Origin: Stagonosporopsis chrysanthemi
Lineage: Eukaryota > Ascomycota > Dothideomycetes > Pleosporales > Didymellaceae
DNA: 64,000 nucleotides
NCBI GenBank assembly: GCA_022560025.1
Contig: JAFISE010000029.1
Location: forward strand, 186,001-250,000
Direction of reading: 5' to 3'
Positions 1 to 11,458 of this stretch are shown in pieces. The translations under genes were made by a program, and so were the position numbers. The notes beneath the pieces were generated by a model. The model ran no database searches, was not told the origin of the DNA, and was given only the letters and a program-made list of their open reading frames with translations. Each line of letters begins with the position of its first letter. Positions within the stretch are counted from its first letter, which is position 1.

Positions 1-1486
1 TGCCGAACCGAGCCAGTAGGAGAGGCAGACGAATGTCCCCTCGGCGTAAATGTTGTATGCTCGTTGTTGGGTACCGGTGGCAAACTGGCTTACATCCAGT
101 GCTGTCTCTGGGCCGAGACCAGTGGTTGCGTAGCGGTTGGTGTTTGTGTTATTGGACGCTGGATAGGCAGCGAGGATGGCGTCCAAGTCGGAAGCTGTCA
201 GAGTTGGGAATAAGGCTTGAAGCCAGGTCTCGAGAGCGGTTGTGTCGGTGATGTTTTGTGGGACGAATAGGGGGCCTTCGTTTGCGTTGTTGCCAACGAG
301 GATGTGCTGGCCATTGACGCGCTTGGCGCTTAGAGACTCGCTGGGGACAGTGGTGATGAATCCAGTTTCCGGCTCGGTAACAGGAAGGAAGGCAAAATTA
401 CCATAGAGGCTGGCGTTGTTTTGTTCGATGTTTGCGGTTTGCAGTATGACAGAGTCCGCGCTGCGCAGGCAGGAGAGTGTGTCAGTTGAATTACCACTAC
501 CACAACCACAACCCGTGCGAGAGACAAACTCCTCGTAGCGTTGCGTTGGGATTAGAGCATCAAAGTCGTACTGTGGTACGAGGTAGGGGGAAGCGGCTAT
601 GATCTGAAACGATGTCAGTAGATGATTCGGGGAACGATTGGAATTCCTTACTTGGTTGAACAGAGATGTTCCAAGGGTACCGTTCTGTGCGATGCCTAGG
701 AGCATGCTTCCTCCGGCACCGGCACTTTCGCCGCCGACGGTGACCTTCGAGACGTCGCCGCCAAATTGGCCAATGTGGTCTTGGACCCACTGCAGAGCAA
801 AGGCCATATCGAGAATGCCAACATTGAGATTGCCGTTCTCTTCGACCTCAGCTGAGGAAAGGAAGCCGAACACACCAAGCTAACGAACGATCAGTTTCTG
901 GCTTCAAGCTTGACCTAGAACACTTACCCTGTATTGTATCGTAACAGCAACAAAACCGTTGTTGTTCGCATTGATAATCTCACTCACGTCTTGCTGGCCA
1001 TTGCCGCTGCCATAGCCTCCACCATGGACCATAACAAAGACTGGGAGCTTCCTGCCAGCCTCCAAATTTGGGGCATACACGTTAAGGAACAGACAGTCTT
1101 CGTCTCCAGAGGGCGCAGGGGAGTTGACAAAGGGTGCTGGGACACCTTGAGGACATTGCGGAGCAAACTCCGTAGCGTTTACCGTGCCGTTAACGGAAGC
1201 TGGAGCTACTGGGGCTCGCCATCGGTTATCCCCAGTAGGAGGTGCGGCAAAACGAATGCTGCATAGGTCAGTGTTTGATCGAGTGTAGGGAAGACTCTAT
1301 TTGGTGTATTGATATGACATACCCTTTCCAGACGTTCAGCTGAGTACTGGAGTTATGAGCACCTTGGTAGACGCCATATCCCAAATCAATAGCTAGGTCT
1401 TGAGCGTTGAGAAATGGTGCTGCTAGGGTTGTCCCACCAAGTAGGTAGAGTGCTGTAGCTGTAAGCCTTCGAACCATTGAAGCCAT
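1..1486 (-). CDS. Carboxylesterase/lipase type B, secreted (paralogue A, 3' end cut by window edge)
   Basis: Alpha/beta-hydrolase of the carboxylesterase type B family, expected to hydrolyse ester bonds outside the cell. The N-terminus is a hydrophobic signal peptide followed by DLGYGVYQGA. Four exons join in frame: 1486-1323, 1258-928, 879-652 and 603 to beyond base 1. The joined protein shows EDCLFLNVYAP, the oxyanion segment HGGGYGSG and the nucleophile elbow GGESAG with its catalytic serine. The acidic residue and histidine of the triad would lie further on; the C-terminus runs off the window, so I cannot confirm them. A second in-frame ATG lies seven codons upstream at 1507; I chose 1486 because MASMVRRL leads straight into the hydrophobic core. 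Carboxylesterase B at 32498-34428 is a clear paralogue that shares the first intron position (within the codon before IRFAAPP/IRYAAPP) but not the later ones. The natural substrate is unknown. Confidence 0.9.
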
Positions 1487-1660
1487 TTCTGATATCGACA
1501 CTGACACGATTGGATTGCATCGAGGTTGTGGCTACACAAATGTTATGTATGGTGATTGACTTTGACTAAGCCGGAATCCCCTCTGCGGCTCGGCCGTCAC
1601 TGGGCCATGGGCCAGGATGTGCCTTTTGGTTGTATTTTAAGGTCATTGAACAAGAACTCG

Positions 1661-1838
1661 GCCAACATGCAGCTTAGTTCACTGCAGACCTGATTACTTA
1701 GACCTGTGTTGAGTAAACAATGCTAGAGGCATGATGTCGGAGTACGAATGTCGATGCAAGCCTAGCCAGCGTGCAGCTCAGTGCACTGCAGTCCTGATTA
1801 CTCAGACCTGTGTTGAGTAAACAAAGAGAGTGGCATGA
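1661..1838. repeat. Two-copy direct repeat, about 75 bp unit, 104 bp period
   Basis: The segments 1661-1735 and 1765-1838 are nearly the same. Both run from GCCA(A/G)C(A/G)TGCAGCT through ACCTGTGTTGAGTAAACAA to GGCATGAT, with scattered substitutions, many of them transitions. About 30 bp of unrelated sequence separates the copies. The copies carry no ORF. They could be promoter elements duplicated upstream of carboxylesterase A, or the remains of a small repeat. Confidence 0.8.
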
Positions 1839-2383
1839 TTGTATAAGCATACTATGGTACATGGCATAAGCTTTGTTAGTACGGTGGGTGCAACAGGGGC
1901 CGTGTTATCCTGACCAATCTAACGCAGTGTTCTTTTTAACCACTAGCTACTTAGCTAATTAGTAGAATAAGCAAGGCTAACTTTTGCTATCCTCTTTTAG
2001 ATGTAATATTTCTGTTAGGGAGACTGGGTTACACCCCTGTTGTGCCGACCCTACTAACAAAACTTATGCTATGTAACACAGTGTGTATGCTGCAAGGAAC
2101 GGATGTACCGGGCCTCCCGAAGATGCCTGGATCTCTGCGCATGCTAGCTATCGTGCATGGTTCCCTTGAGCAGGGTGTGTTTGTGTGATCCGCTCGGCAG
2201 CTGCCTGATTGGCGTGCATGATGAGCCAAGTGTGAAAGCTGACAAAAAAGTTGGACTGCCAAGTACAGTTGAGGCTGGACGCGACGGACCGTGGATTTCT
2301 TTATAGATTCTCCACCCCGAACAAGGAGACCGCAACTTCCTCAATTTAGCTGTCCACTCAACCTCCGTCAGGCACCGGTCTCG

Positions 2384-2390
2384 TATAAAA
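2384..2390 (+). promoter_or_regulatory. TATA-like box without an assigned gene
   Basis: TATAAAA followed by GGGGAGGG is a strong match to a core promoter on the plus strand. The first downstream ATG is near 2456, but its frame (97 codons) shows no recognisable protein and overlaps the 3' end of rhodopsin-domain protein A. The site may be chance or may drive an unrecognised transcript. Confidence 0.3.
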
Positions 2391-2753
2391 GGGGAGGGAG
2401 CATGAGCGGATGAAAATACGAGAGTTGCTGTCGATCCCCAATTGACCACTCAAACATGTTAAGTATAGGTACTGACCATTCAGAAATCACCAGAAATTTC
2501 GGTGTGGCAACTCGTATTTTCATCCCCTCATGTTTCCCCTTGTACGCTTCATCGCAATGTCATCGTTCACAGAACGGAGATATGCTACCTGCGTCATCGC
2601 ATTCGGTACGTACAAGTGTATGTAAGCCGTCTTCACGTCACGTGTCCCGATGGATCACTAACGGTTTTTGTCCGGACCAGCGCGGCACTATGCCAACATC
2701 TCCAGAACAGTGTGAAGACTTTGAATGTGCCTCTTCGCCCGTACCTTGAATTC

Positions 2754-4132
2754 CTATTGTCCATTTCTGTACTCCAAGAACTCTGCAGCTATTATATCTT
2801 GCTCACTGTTGTGTGATCTGCTAGTGTCTTCGACATGTTGCTCGAAGTGCTTCGTAACATATATATTCCTCCCATTTTGTTCACTTTCTGAAGGCCTTTC
2901 TGACGCGACTGATTGTGCATGACTAGCGCCAGAATTACTCGTGAGCTTTTCTTTGTCGTCGTCGGACTGCCAAACAATCTTGGCACCGAGCTTGTGTAGT
3001 CTATGGTTGTTGCCACTCTCCGCGATTGAAATTCGTCCCCTGGTGCTGTTCCGGGTACCAAATACAGGAATGATCCTGACAATCAAAGGCTTCAAGGCTG
3101 GAAGTGACGCGCACACGATCGCGAGATTGGCTTCGATAGCGCTCCAGTACGCTGCTGGGGCACTGTAGTAAGTGGCGTCGTCTTGGTGCTTTGCGAAGTC
3201 GTTGAGCGCAACAACCCGCAAAACAGAGACAATACAGACGAACCATCCTATAGTAAGGATAGCGAGAAGCGCGCCTTTCTGTCGCTTTGGGATCTGTAGG
3301 CTCCAAATGCCTGGAACTGGGATGACAGCGACCATGAGGTCTGTAAATATGTTTATAGAGGCATTGGCGTACCAGAGCCTGCTTGTAAATTAGTGTTGCG
3401 TAGAAACCGCATGTTGTCACGGCGATCTTGTTGGAAGCCGAGAAAGACGTTACTTACGCCATACGATGGACACACTTGGCGTCTCCTTGTTCCGTCACCT
3501 TCCAAAATGCGTCTACTGGTACACACGAAAATATCGAGCTGAACATGAGGCTTATACTCCATAAACCAACGATAGCTAATGCTGCATAGATAGGGATGCG
3601 CATTTCGCGCAGCGTGAAAATGCGACGATACTGCATCAAAATCGAGATTTTGGTGACCGTGAGGCTGATGTTGTAAGTGATGATGCTGAAGAAGAGGTAC
3701 TAGTCACTGTTAGTAAAAGCCAATTACATGCCTATGTCGACGAACCTTCATCACTTCTGTAACCTCTTCCGGGTAGCGGACGAATATTGCATGCTTTCCA
3801 TTACCAGCTCTGATCTCTGATGGATGTTAGCGATTGCCTTGATGAGTGTGCGTCTGTATGACTTACGAAGTATTTGACATACGCATGTCCCTATTGATGC
3901 TATCTACAGGCACGTTAACATCTACCTCTGTTCCTAAGACAGCACAGCATACCATGGCAACTGTTATCGACCAATCTTCCCATCCTGTCTTGTGGAACCT
4001 GAACCGCGTGAACAATCGGAGGCCAACCGAGACGAATGCCAATATCGTAAATACAATGACGATGCGCTCGGTCGTAGGCCCACGATCCTCTGCCCTCAAG
4101 ACGGCGAGTTCTTCGGACGAGAATTGATCCAT
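2754..4132 (-). CDS. Rhodopsin-domain (SAT4/PTH11-type) integral membrane protein A
   Basis: Seven-pass plasma-membrane protein of the fungal rhodopsin-domain family (PF20684 type, PTH11-like); members are thought to be receptor-like, but ligands are mostly unknown. Exons 4132-3883, 3816-3746, 3699-3458 and 3378-2754 join to 395 residues. The exon 1 donor is the least certain; I used GTATGT at 3882 because it is canonical and gives the right phase into IRAGNGKHAIF. Family signatures seen: ERIVIVFTILAFVSVGLRLF (TM1), GWEDW, GNGKHAIFVRYPEE, SLTVTKISILMQYRRIF, CVPVDAFW, ANASINIFTDLMVAVIPVP and SAIEANLAIVCASLPALKPL. The C-terminal tail of about 90 residues is hydrophilic and probably cytosolic. 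It lies next to carboxylesterase A. A second member of the family sits at 30600-31926, also beside a carboxylesterase. Confidence 0.88.
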
Positions 4133-6861
4133 TACCGATCACCGCGAGCGGGCTAGGAATCGTTTGCCAACCCGCAAAGTCAAGTGAAAGTCATAGAGAT
4201 TTTGAAAGGTCCGCGGACTGATTGCGTTGGGTACTTCTTAGATTTTGAGGATGTGTCTTGGGAGTGCATGCAGGAACGATCTTGGGGATAGGACCGCACA
4301 AGCGATTTACGATCTACTGGAGGTTCCCTGTCAGTCGAATGGAAGGATTCGCTTGCTAGTCTGTGAGGAGGAAAAGCACCGAGAAGGGCAACACTGCTCA
4401 TACGTGTGCTGCAAACGGACAAACACGCAGCAAGTGACGATATGTGCCGACTCACGTCTAGCTTCGATACGACCAGATCGCAGATGAACAAAGCTTTGGG
4501 AGGTGGAGAAGACGGCCGGGGAGCTGGGAGCTGTTGCGCAATTCAGGGTCAGCGAGCCGGTCATCGCATGGCGGTGCCAAATGGCTTGCTGCATCTGAAC
4601 ATGGTGGGATCGGAACTGAGCCGGAATTCCGGGTTAGGCTTCCAAGCCAGGGATTCTGCGAGCGAGATTTGAAGCAAGGGACTGCATCTGGCCACAAGAT
4701 GCATGCCGGTCGCCTTACTCAGCCACCTCAAATGACAACAGTGAACCTTTCAGCTAGGAAGAGAGCCGACTCGCTGCTCCATATTGGCACGCTAACGCAT
4801 AAAAGCGAGTACGCCGTTTCCAGACCAAGCTGAACCAGTGATGCACTTAGCTTACCCGCCATCGTTGGATGTGCGGCAGCAGCCACACGATCGTTTGTTT
4901 TATTTTCTGAATGGTCCTGGCTTTGCTAGCATCGTGTCGCTTCTGAACGCAGGCGTCAAACTTTATGGACTGTCCGTCCATATTGACAGAGGGTTCGACT
5001 AGTGTCCGGCCCTGACAGCCTGTGGCTTCGTCTCTCGGCTGATTAGTACTGTGTATGTCATTGATGTGGCACATGTACTACGGGAACGACCATCATCATA
5101 GTTTGCTCCGGAAGTCTCGTAGTCAACTAACATAGGTGAAGCTGGAGGCTGGCATGTCTGCCACGTTGTGATCTCTGGGTCGCGGCATGTTGTTGAGTGC
5201 ACGACTGCTTGCACTCGTGTTGCCTCGCGTGTGCTGTACATACGTACAGTAAGCAGTAAGCAGTGCAATTGTATCCGTAAGCGAATCCGACCCGTCCAAA
5301 CACGTACGGGGGTTACAGGGTGGTGATGCTTGAGAAAAACCACCGAGATTAGAGCGCGGGCGGGCCGAACGGGTGATCCCTCGGCTTCAACGTTCATCAT
5401 AACCTACATTGCGCCTTTAGCCTGGCCCGGAGCGTGCCTTACATGCAACACATTAATTTGCTTCCCGCCGGAAATGGGTGCCTTGCTCTCGCCCGACTTC
5501 CCATACTGAGAGTGCCCTATTACGGCAATGAGTCAATGCGCTGTACACGATTTTGCGATCGACCACAACTGGATTAGGGGTGTCTGATCCCAGGATCGCA
5601 GCTGGCGAGACCTTGTCAAGTTGTAGATCAATATCCTATACACTGTTGCAGGGGTAAATAATCAACTGTGGGACGGCCTATAAGCGTTAGCCCAGCCAGC
5701 TTATATTATTAGATTGCAGCACATTTATTAGTTCGCTTGCTTGAGTTCTGAAGCGCACAGGTGATATTAAGGCTGTTGATTGGTTTGATTTTGTACACTA
5801 GCACAGCGCTTGCTGGCCGGCAATACAGATTCGCTCCCGAATCGTTGATTTATGTCGAGCATCGTAGAATGAGTCAGGTGTTATCATTGCAGAGACATAG
5901 TCTGTGAACTATTCTATCTTGAAAGTCCAAGCCGCATTGTTGCCATCTGCCAGACTTCGACGTTCAGCCCGCAACTTGTAACTCGACTATTCCAATCCTC
6001 CGGCTATACATCCTTTGCCAGCTCATATATCGCGCAGCAACCAGGCCAGAGGGATAGAAACGTAATTACGGCACAAAGAGCCCAGTCATTATAGCAACAA
6101 TCTTAACAACGCATATGCAGATGGGTTGCTGCAGCAGGGTAAACGCACAGGATGCGTTCGCACAGTAAGCGGGAATGCATGCCTTTGGATCAGGATGCAC
6201 AAGCCCGGGCACCCCCCTGAGATATATCCGCGTCATCTTGCTGAAGATTAAGCTAAAAAAAAGGCTACTCCCGTACCGATGCTAAGAGTACAGTTCACAA
6301 GACCGTGGAGCGCGGTGCTAAGAAATGCCTATTCGAGGATGTGCATACGCCTTCCTGTTTGGGGTGGAGCAACAGCCACCATGCGGCATATCGAGGTGAC
6401 GGACCAGGAACATCGAAGGATTCGAAGGACAGTCGCACCTATGTTTTACCTAGGAGGGCACCCCGCCAGCGGGACAACAGAGCATGGCGTCACGAACTGT
6501 CCCGGTGCGGATACTCCATCCTCGAGAGGGCATCGTGGCCGAGGCGAAGTGGCGACGGAGAACAGCGAGAGGAAGATGTTGGAAAATGTTTTTTCATGAT
6601 CATGGAACATAGGGGGATGGCATATGCACAGGCCAAAAGAAACAAAGAATGAGAAAATGTTGAACCCAGCCCAGTAGATACGCCGACAAATGCATGAGAT
6701 GCCATCAAACATTCAGACGTTAAAAGGAGCATTAGGGGCGCTAAGAAGAAAATGCCGCCATCCAACCTGCCAGAACAGATCGCGCAAGCCAGACCCAGTT
6801 CGTAGTAATACACCCATCAAAACACACTCGACCTTTCAAACTACGCCAGTGAAAGCCACTT
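4133..6861. other. Long intergenic region, no gene recognised
   Basis: About 2.7 kb with only short overlapping frames on both strands, none resembling a known family or carrying convincing splice sites. The left end is the promoter side of rhodopsin-domain protein A; the right end is the 3' flank of the PFK-2 gene. AT-richer patches near 5690-5790 and 6060-6120 could be old repeat relics. Confidence 0.55.
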
Positions 6862-9141
6862 CTAGTTGAGCTGCGGGTTTGTTGTCGCCCGGCGCAGCTT
6901 GTACAGTGGTAGGTAATCGAAGTCGTCCTTCTCAGGCTTGTACCGCCATGCCTTGAACTCGACGCCGTAAGGCTTCGGCTCCAGTTGATACAACATACCG
7001 AGAGGGCAATCAAGGTCGGCAACATCCTCCCTGTTTAGGCCCTGAAAGTATGCTAATAGAACACGCGCGACAGAGCGATGTGTGATGAGGAGACAATGGT
7101 CTGTCATGCGCTCCAGCTCAACAATGACGGGGCGGATGCGGTTGATCACGTCGAGGTAGCCTTCGCCGCCAGGCCCGGGGTAGCGGTACGCGAGCTTGTC
7201 GCGGCGCCGGCGCAGGTACTCGTCTGCATGCTTCGTGCGGATTTCGTCGTATGTGAGACCCTCCATGATGCCGGCGTTCAGCTCGTCTAGCATACGCATT
7301 TGCTTGACCTCAAAGTCCTCGTCGCAAAAATATTGGCCAGACTGTACACTCCTCTTCAGCATGGATGTCCAGACGCAGAAATTGTTTTGTTGCTCAAAGT
7401 CGCTGCTGAAGTAGGGATTTGGGGGAGTGTGGTCACCGGGCACCGGAGGAAAGTGTGTGTTTGCCATTTTGTCTGCTTGGCGAATGGCCCATTCTGTGCG
7501 CTGTTTGTCAATAAAGCGTGTCATTGCTTTAGCATATTTGCGACCGTTCTCGGAGAGTTCGGAATCGCCACCGATCTTGCCGGCGACGTTGTCAAGAGAC
7601 TCGCCGTGGCGGGTAATCCAGATCATGCGAGGTGCGAGGTTGAAGTTTAGAAGGTAGTAAACTGCTTGGCCTGCAAGGAAGCCCTTGATTTGGTGCGAGA
7701 CCATCTTGCGGCCTACGTCAACCATCTTGACGTAAGGCATGTTGTTCTCTTCTTCATAATCGCCAATAGGAACGTAGTTCTTCTCATAAATAGCGACACG
7801 CTTTTTGAAGTCCTCCAGCGCAGCGTGTGGGTCCTTGTCCTGGTAGTCAGGTCCAGACAGCTTCAGACGCATGTTCGACTCGAGAAGGCTTTTGTCTTGA
7901 CACACGCTCTCGACGAAGAGGACATTCAGCTCAGGGCCAGCCCTCGCGCGGATCTTCTCCATGATCTGCTTCCGCCGCCCAAGGGTGCTGTTTGTTGCGT
8001 CGAAGATGCCGACAGAGCCATTGCCGTTCAAGATATAGTCGAGAAGGTCATCAAGTGTCTCCATTGCGCACTGCTCTCGAATCTGAGCAGCCTTCTGGTT
8101 GTTGGGGTCGAAGAAGTCTGCCGACTGATCCATGCTCGCATCTCCGTTCACTTGTTCATTGCTGTTCGATTTGGACCCGGGCGAAGTGACTTCTACACGG
8201 GGTACGTCGGTTTCCTCGACAGCAGTGGTGTTATCGGGGTCGCGAAGTGGGTCCTTGAGGTCTAGTGGGGCAAAGCCTCCGTTGTCCGCAGCTGCCGAGT
8301 CGCCGTTGATGAGAATTTTAGCTGCAATCTGTGGGAGGGTATCCTTGTGTTGCTCCAGCGCGTTTCTAACCCCGGGAGGAATCTTATCCAGACTCTGCTG
8401 CGACAGGCGAAAGCCGTGCCCGCTTGCAGCCACACGACGCTTCTCTCCCACGTTGAAAATTTTTGTGTCGTGCTGCAGCCAGTTGAGGTACCTTGTCATC
8501 TTTTTGGTGATGTAGGACTTGCCGCGCGCAGGTAGTCCGACCATGACGATGACGAGCTTGGAGCCGACATCGCGCGACGCAATCTTGCCGTCCGGCGAGA
8601 CTTTCGACTTGGTGAGGCCTGGGATGTCGAGGGTGGTTGGGCGGATGCGTGGCGTTGAGGCGGCGCTGCTGTTCCTGGTCAGAGCCCTGGGTCTGTTAGT
8701 ACGCAGCGCCTCAGCAGATTGAGCATCTGGGACGGACCCCTTGGGGCTTGGTGGCTGTGATGGCGCTGGGGTGTCACTCAGCGCAACACCGACACCATCC
8801 TTCGAGGTCGCATGGCCATGGTGGTGAGCGCTGCCGGCCGAGGCAGGCGGAGGCTTGAGCTCTCCACGCTGGGCAGCAAGGTCTTTGATGGCCTGCACAC
8901 TTTTTGGAGGACCGGCCGACGCAACGGGTGGGGCGGGCGCGCGAGGTGCAGGCTCGCCGTTACTGGTCGTCGATTTCGTGGGCTGCGCGTGGTCCTTGTT
9001 CGGGTTGAGGTTGCTCATGAGAACGTTTCGCGCGTACACAGAGTGTTGGCTGGTGCGACGTGTTGAAATTGCTGGGGTGGTAGTGGGAGCGGAAGACTGG
9101 CGCTGCGGATGATGTAGCTGGTGGGTTGCCGTTGACGCCAT
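6862..9141 (-). CDS. 6-phosphofructo-2-kinase/fructose-2,6-bisphosphatase
   Basis: Cytosolic regulator of glycolysis that makes and/or breaks down fructose 2,6-bisphosphate. Intronless, 759 residues. A disordered Ser/Pro/Ala-rich N-terminal extension of about 190 residues precedes the kinase domain. The Walker A motif GLPARGKS is at residues 202-209, and kinase sequence resumes at FFDPNNQKAAQIREQCA, IFDATNSTLGRRK and VESVCQD. Between FNVGEKRR and that point lies an acidic, low-complexity insert of roughly 100 residues that yeast and animal enzymes lack. The phosphatase domain has RHGES with the phosphoenzyme histidine (about residue 512), GGDSELSENG, the glutamate in GIMEGLTYDE and LLITHRSVARVLLAYF. 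The catalytic histidine is present, unlike yeast Pfk26, so the enzyme is probably bifunctional or phosphatase-leaning (FBP26-like). Which activity dominates cannot be read from the sequence. Confidence 0.95.
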   Translation of the reverse strand: MASTATHQLHHPQRQSSAPTTTPAISTRRTSQHSVYARNVLMSNLNPNKDHAQPTKSTTSNGEPAPRAPAPPVASAGPPKSVQAIKDLAAQRGELKPPPASAGSAHHHGHATSKDGVGVALSDTPAPSQPPSPKGSVPDAQSAEALRTNRPRALTRNSSAASTPRIRPTTLDIPGLTKSKVSPDGKIASRDVGSKLVIVMVGLPARGKSYITKKMTRYLNWLQHDTKIFNVGEKRRVAASGHGFRLSQQSLDKIPPGVRNALEQHKDTLPQIAAKILINGDSAAADNGGFAPLDLKDPLRDPDNTTAVEETDVPRVEVTSPGSKSNSNEQVNGDASMDQSADFFDPNNQKAAQIREQCAMETLDDLLDYILNGNGSVGIFDATNSTLGRRKQIMEKIRARAGPELNVLFVESVCQDKSLLESNMRLKLSGPDYQDKDPHAALEDFKKRVAIYEKNYVPIGDYEEENNMPYVKMVDVGRKMVSHQIKGFLAGQAVYYLLNFNLAPRMIWITRHGESLDNVAGKIGGDSELSENGRKYAKAMTRFIDKQRTEWAIRQADKMANTHFPPVPGDHTPPNPYFSSDFEQQNNFCVWTSMLKRSVQSGQYFCDEDFEVKQMRMLDELNAGIMEGLTYDEIRTKHADEYLRRRRDKLAYRYPGPGGEGYLDVINRIRPVIVELERMTDHCLLITHRSVARVLLAYFQGLNREDVADLDCPLGMLYQLEPKPYGVEFKAWRYKPEKDDFDYLPLYKLRRATTNPQLN

Positions 9142-9860
9142 TCTTGAATAGGAATCCCGCTAGCAGACGCGCGAACCACCTGTGACGGCCGCGGGATGCT
9201 GAAGATTCGCGGGTGAGGTCGGTGAATAAGTGGGGTGCAATACCTACCTTGAACTGGGAAACGCGCCGGAGAGTTGTTCGGAGGCTGCTGCTCGCTCTCT
9301 TGTACTTACATGGACTTGGGAAGAGCGACCCGTGGACCGATGACTCTCTCCGCTGTCCACGCCGGATTAGTCGATTGCGGGTTGAGCGAACACCATGGAC
9401 CTTCAAACACGCAAAGATGAGCAGGCCCTGCGAACGCGACGCTGGTTATTGCCTGGTCTCTTATCTACGCCTGATAGCGAGACGGGCAGGGCAGGGGCCC
9501 TTTGAGTCTGTTGTTTGTTTGCAGCTCGAGGCGGCCAATGGCCTGGACACGCGCTCGATGCGACCAATCCACCTGCGATGGCGCTATCTAACTGTTGTTC
9601 AACGTCGAAGACATGCGTCTATCCCTGTTCGGTACCTCGTTTCGTTGCGACCATTGTCTCGCCATGGAATTGCTTTGCAGCACCCGCAGTCGTCCACGGT
9701 GGGTGATGCGGGTGCGTGCAATCCAAACGCCTTGGCGTCCATGTCCGTCGACAGCAAGGTGAGCCATTTGCCGGATGGTCATCGCATCGCGTCCTTGTAT
9801 GAGGATAAGGCTCTAGCACTAGCACGAGACCTCCTCGTCAGCATGTTGCATGGCTGCTGA
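9142..9860. other. Intergenic, no gene seen (5' flank of the PFK-2 gene)
   Basis: The stretch contains a 215-codon open frame at 9213-9860 on the plus strand. It has no recognisable domain, overlaps the probable 5' leader of the kinase gene and ends next to the 3' end of the DUF202-like gene, so I read it as chance. No RNA gene is visible. Confidence 0.5.
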
Positions 9861-10331
9861 TCAAGTTTCGAGCCGCAACGTGAGGACCAGCAAACAAACG
9901 TATGCTGAGATACTCAGAGCCGTCAGCACGCTCACGACATTTCCACTCGTCCTGAACTTCTTCCTATGGAGACCATCCTCACCAACCTCCGAGAAGAACT
10001 GCTTGTTGCCTGTCACGTGTCAGCATGTTTGTGTTCGCCGTGACATCCTCGTTCACAGACCTTGCTGTCTTCTGAACAGGCTGATGAACAGTATGCCTGC
10101 TCCGTACACCGCGAACAGTGCGCCGATGGAGTAGAACTCAGTGGTGAAGATTTTTAGCACGATGAGTGCGAACGAAAACTGTCCTATAGCCGTGCGGATG
10201 TACGCTCCCTCGAAGGTTCGCTGTGCGGCACGGATCTCTACCATCTCGTTCTGCGTGAGAATGATTGAGCGAGCACGATGAAGCCGCAACCGATACCGGT
10301 CAGCAGCATGGCGGCCCTCGAACATGATCAT
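9861..10331 (-). CDS. Small DUF202-like membrane protein
   Basis: Fungal small membrane protein that resembles the DUF202 (YidH-type) family; function unknown. Exons 10331-10061 and 10009-9861 (51 bp intron, phase 1) give 139 residues. The diagnostic stretch QRTFEGAYIRTAIGQFSFA is followed by a hydrophobic segment (LIVLKIFTTEFYSIGALFAV). After the splice the protein continues GNKQFFSEVGEDGLHRKKF and a final hydrophobic segment ending LLVLTLRLET. This second exon agrees with what I recall of the family, which supports the splice. Start: I chose the ATG of MIMFEGRHAADRYR; a longer frame runs upstream to 10508, but that part looks like leader sequence. Confidence 0.72.
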
Positions 10332-11458
10332 GTATGTTGTCGAACGATACGCAAGGTGGTAAAGTGGCGGATAGCTTATGGTATCCTTCACGCGGTAGCG
10401 CAGTTGAAGTGTCAAGTCTAATATGAACTTCGAGCGAGTTCGGCAGTCTTGGTGCCGAGGTTGATTGCACCATTGCACCATCTTCACTCCGCCTAGGAAG
10501 AAACTCAAGTTGGGAGACGCAGCAGCACTTCAGCTGTCACACAACAAAGCGTGATAACAGGCATATGCTCTGACGCTGTCAAGGGTGACATTACGCGCAG
10601 CAAGGTTGGCATAGACAAGATCAGCCTTGTCGTCGTAGTTGCACTGACTGGCGCTGCTATCTGGCAAGACCTCGTTGAGCCCAGAAGCGTCAGCTACGAT
10701 ACCAACAATGCAGTCCGTCAAGGGAGTTTGCAGATGACCGACATGTGGATTAAGAGACCGATGCACACAACATCAAAGGCTGGGGAGTGTTTCCACAACT
10801 AAGCATGGTCCTGGTGCCGAGGCTGCTCGCGTCGCGAAGTAAAGCATCTCACCCCACGTACCACGTACATCTGGACTCAGCAATGATCGTTCAATCCTAT
10901 CGCGTACGTGGACTTGTTTGTTGATGCGATCAAGAGGCTTCCGCAATCCAATCGCATTGTCCTCTAGACGGCTGTTGTCTCTTAACGATCATGCAGGGCG
11001 TGCGCAGAGGACGAGGTGCAAGTAGTCCCTGCCTGCCTAAGCCCCCAGGCTCAAGCGCACCTGCCTTCCCCTCCCCCTCCTCAACCAGCGCAACAGAGCC
11101 AACAATAGGTCGCCCGGCCGGTCAATCCACCGCGCCCAGCTTGCCCCTTATCGTTCCCCTTGCCTTGCGCAGTATATGAAACGGCTTGCTCAGCTGTTTG
11201 CTTGCCGGCGCTCGGCTGCACTTTTGCTGGCCTCCGGTTTGTATGAAGCTGCTGGACGGGGTCTCCATCAACCGAGCTGACTGTGGCAGGCAATCACGGT
11301 CTAGCATTACAAACTCTGTCAGAAGCGCGTTCAGTGCCTCTCCATATTCCCTCCGGCCTTCTTCTCGACGCTTTTGCCGCCCAAGTTCCACTTTCGAGAA
11401 TCACGTATACAAAGTCTGCTTCGCTGAATTTCTAGCAGAGGGAGAACAAGACGCCGAA
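10332..11458. other. Intergenic between divergent genes, no gene seen
   Basis: About 1.1 kb between the divergent DUF202-like and RNase H1 genes, presumably holding both promoters. The pyrimidine-rich stretch before 11459 (many TC/CT tracts from about 11300) is typical of a fungal leader. Short frames here lack family features. Confidence 0.5.

Larger units (their letters stand above)
1487..2753. other. Intergenic, no gene seen; contains a direct repeat and an orphan TATA-like box
   Basis: No reading frame here looks like a conserved protein. The stretch holds the two-copy repeat at 1661-1838 and an AT-rich patch around 1920-2010. It also holds a consensus-like TATAAAA at 2384-2390 on the plus strand with no convincing plus-strand gene downstream. 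The left part is the promoter of carboxylesterase A. Confidence 0.6.

Noticed and set aside
5230..5270. Short GTACAGTAAGCAGTAAGCAGTGC repeats, considered as an element end
   Set aside because: Only two short units, no partner copy or inverted arm nearby; chance is sufficient.
7666..8265. 199-codon plus-strand frame over the PFK-2/FBPase-2 gene
   Set aside because: Antisense shadow of a strongly supported intronless gene.
9213..9860. 215-codon plus-strand frame between the PFK-2 and DUF202-like genes
   Set aside because: No ATG context, domain or splice signals of interest; overlaps the expected leader of the kinase gene.
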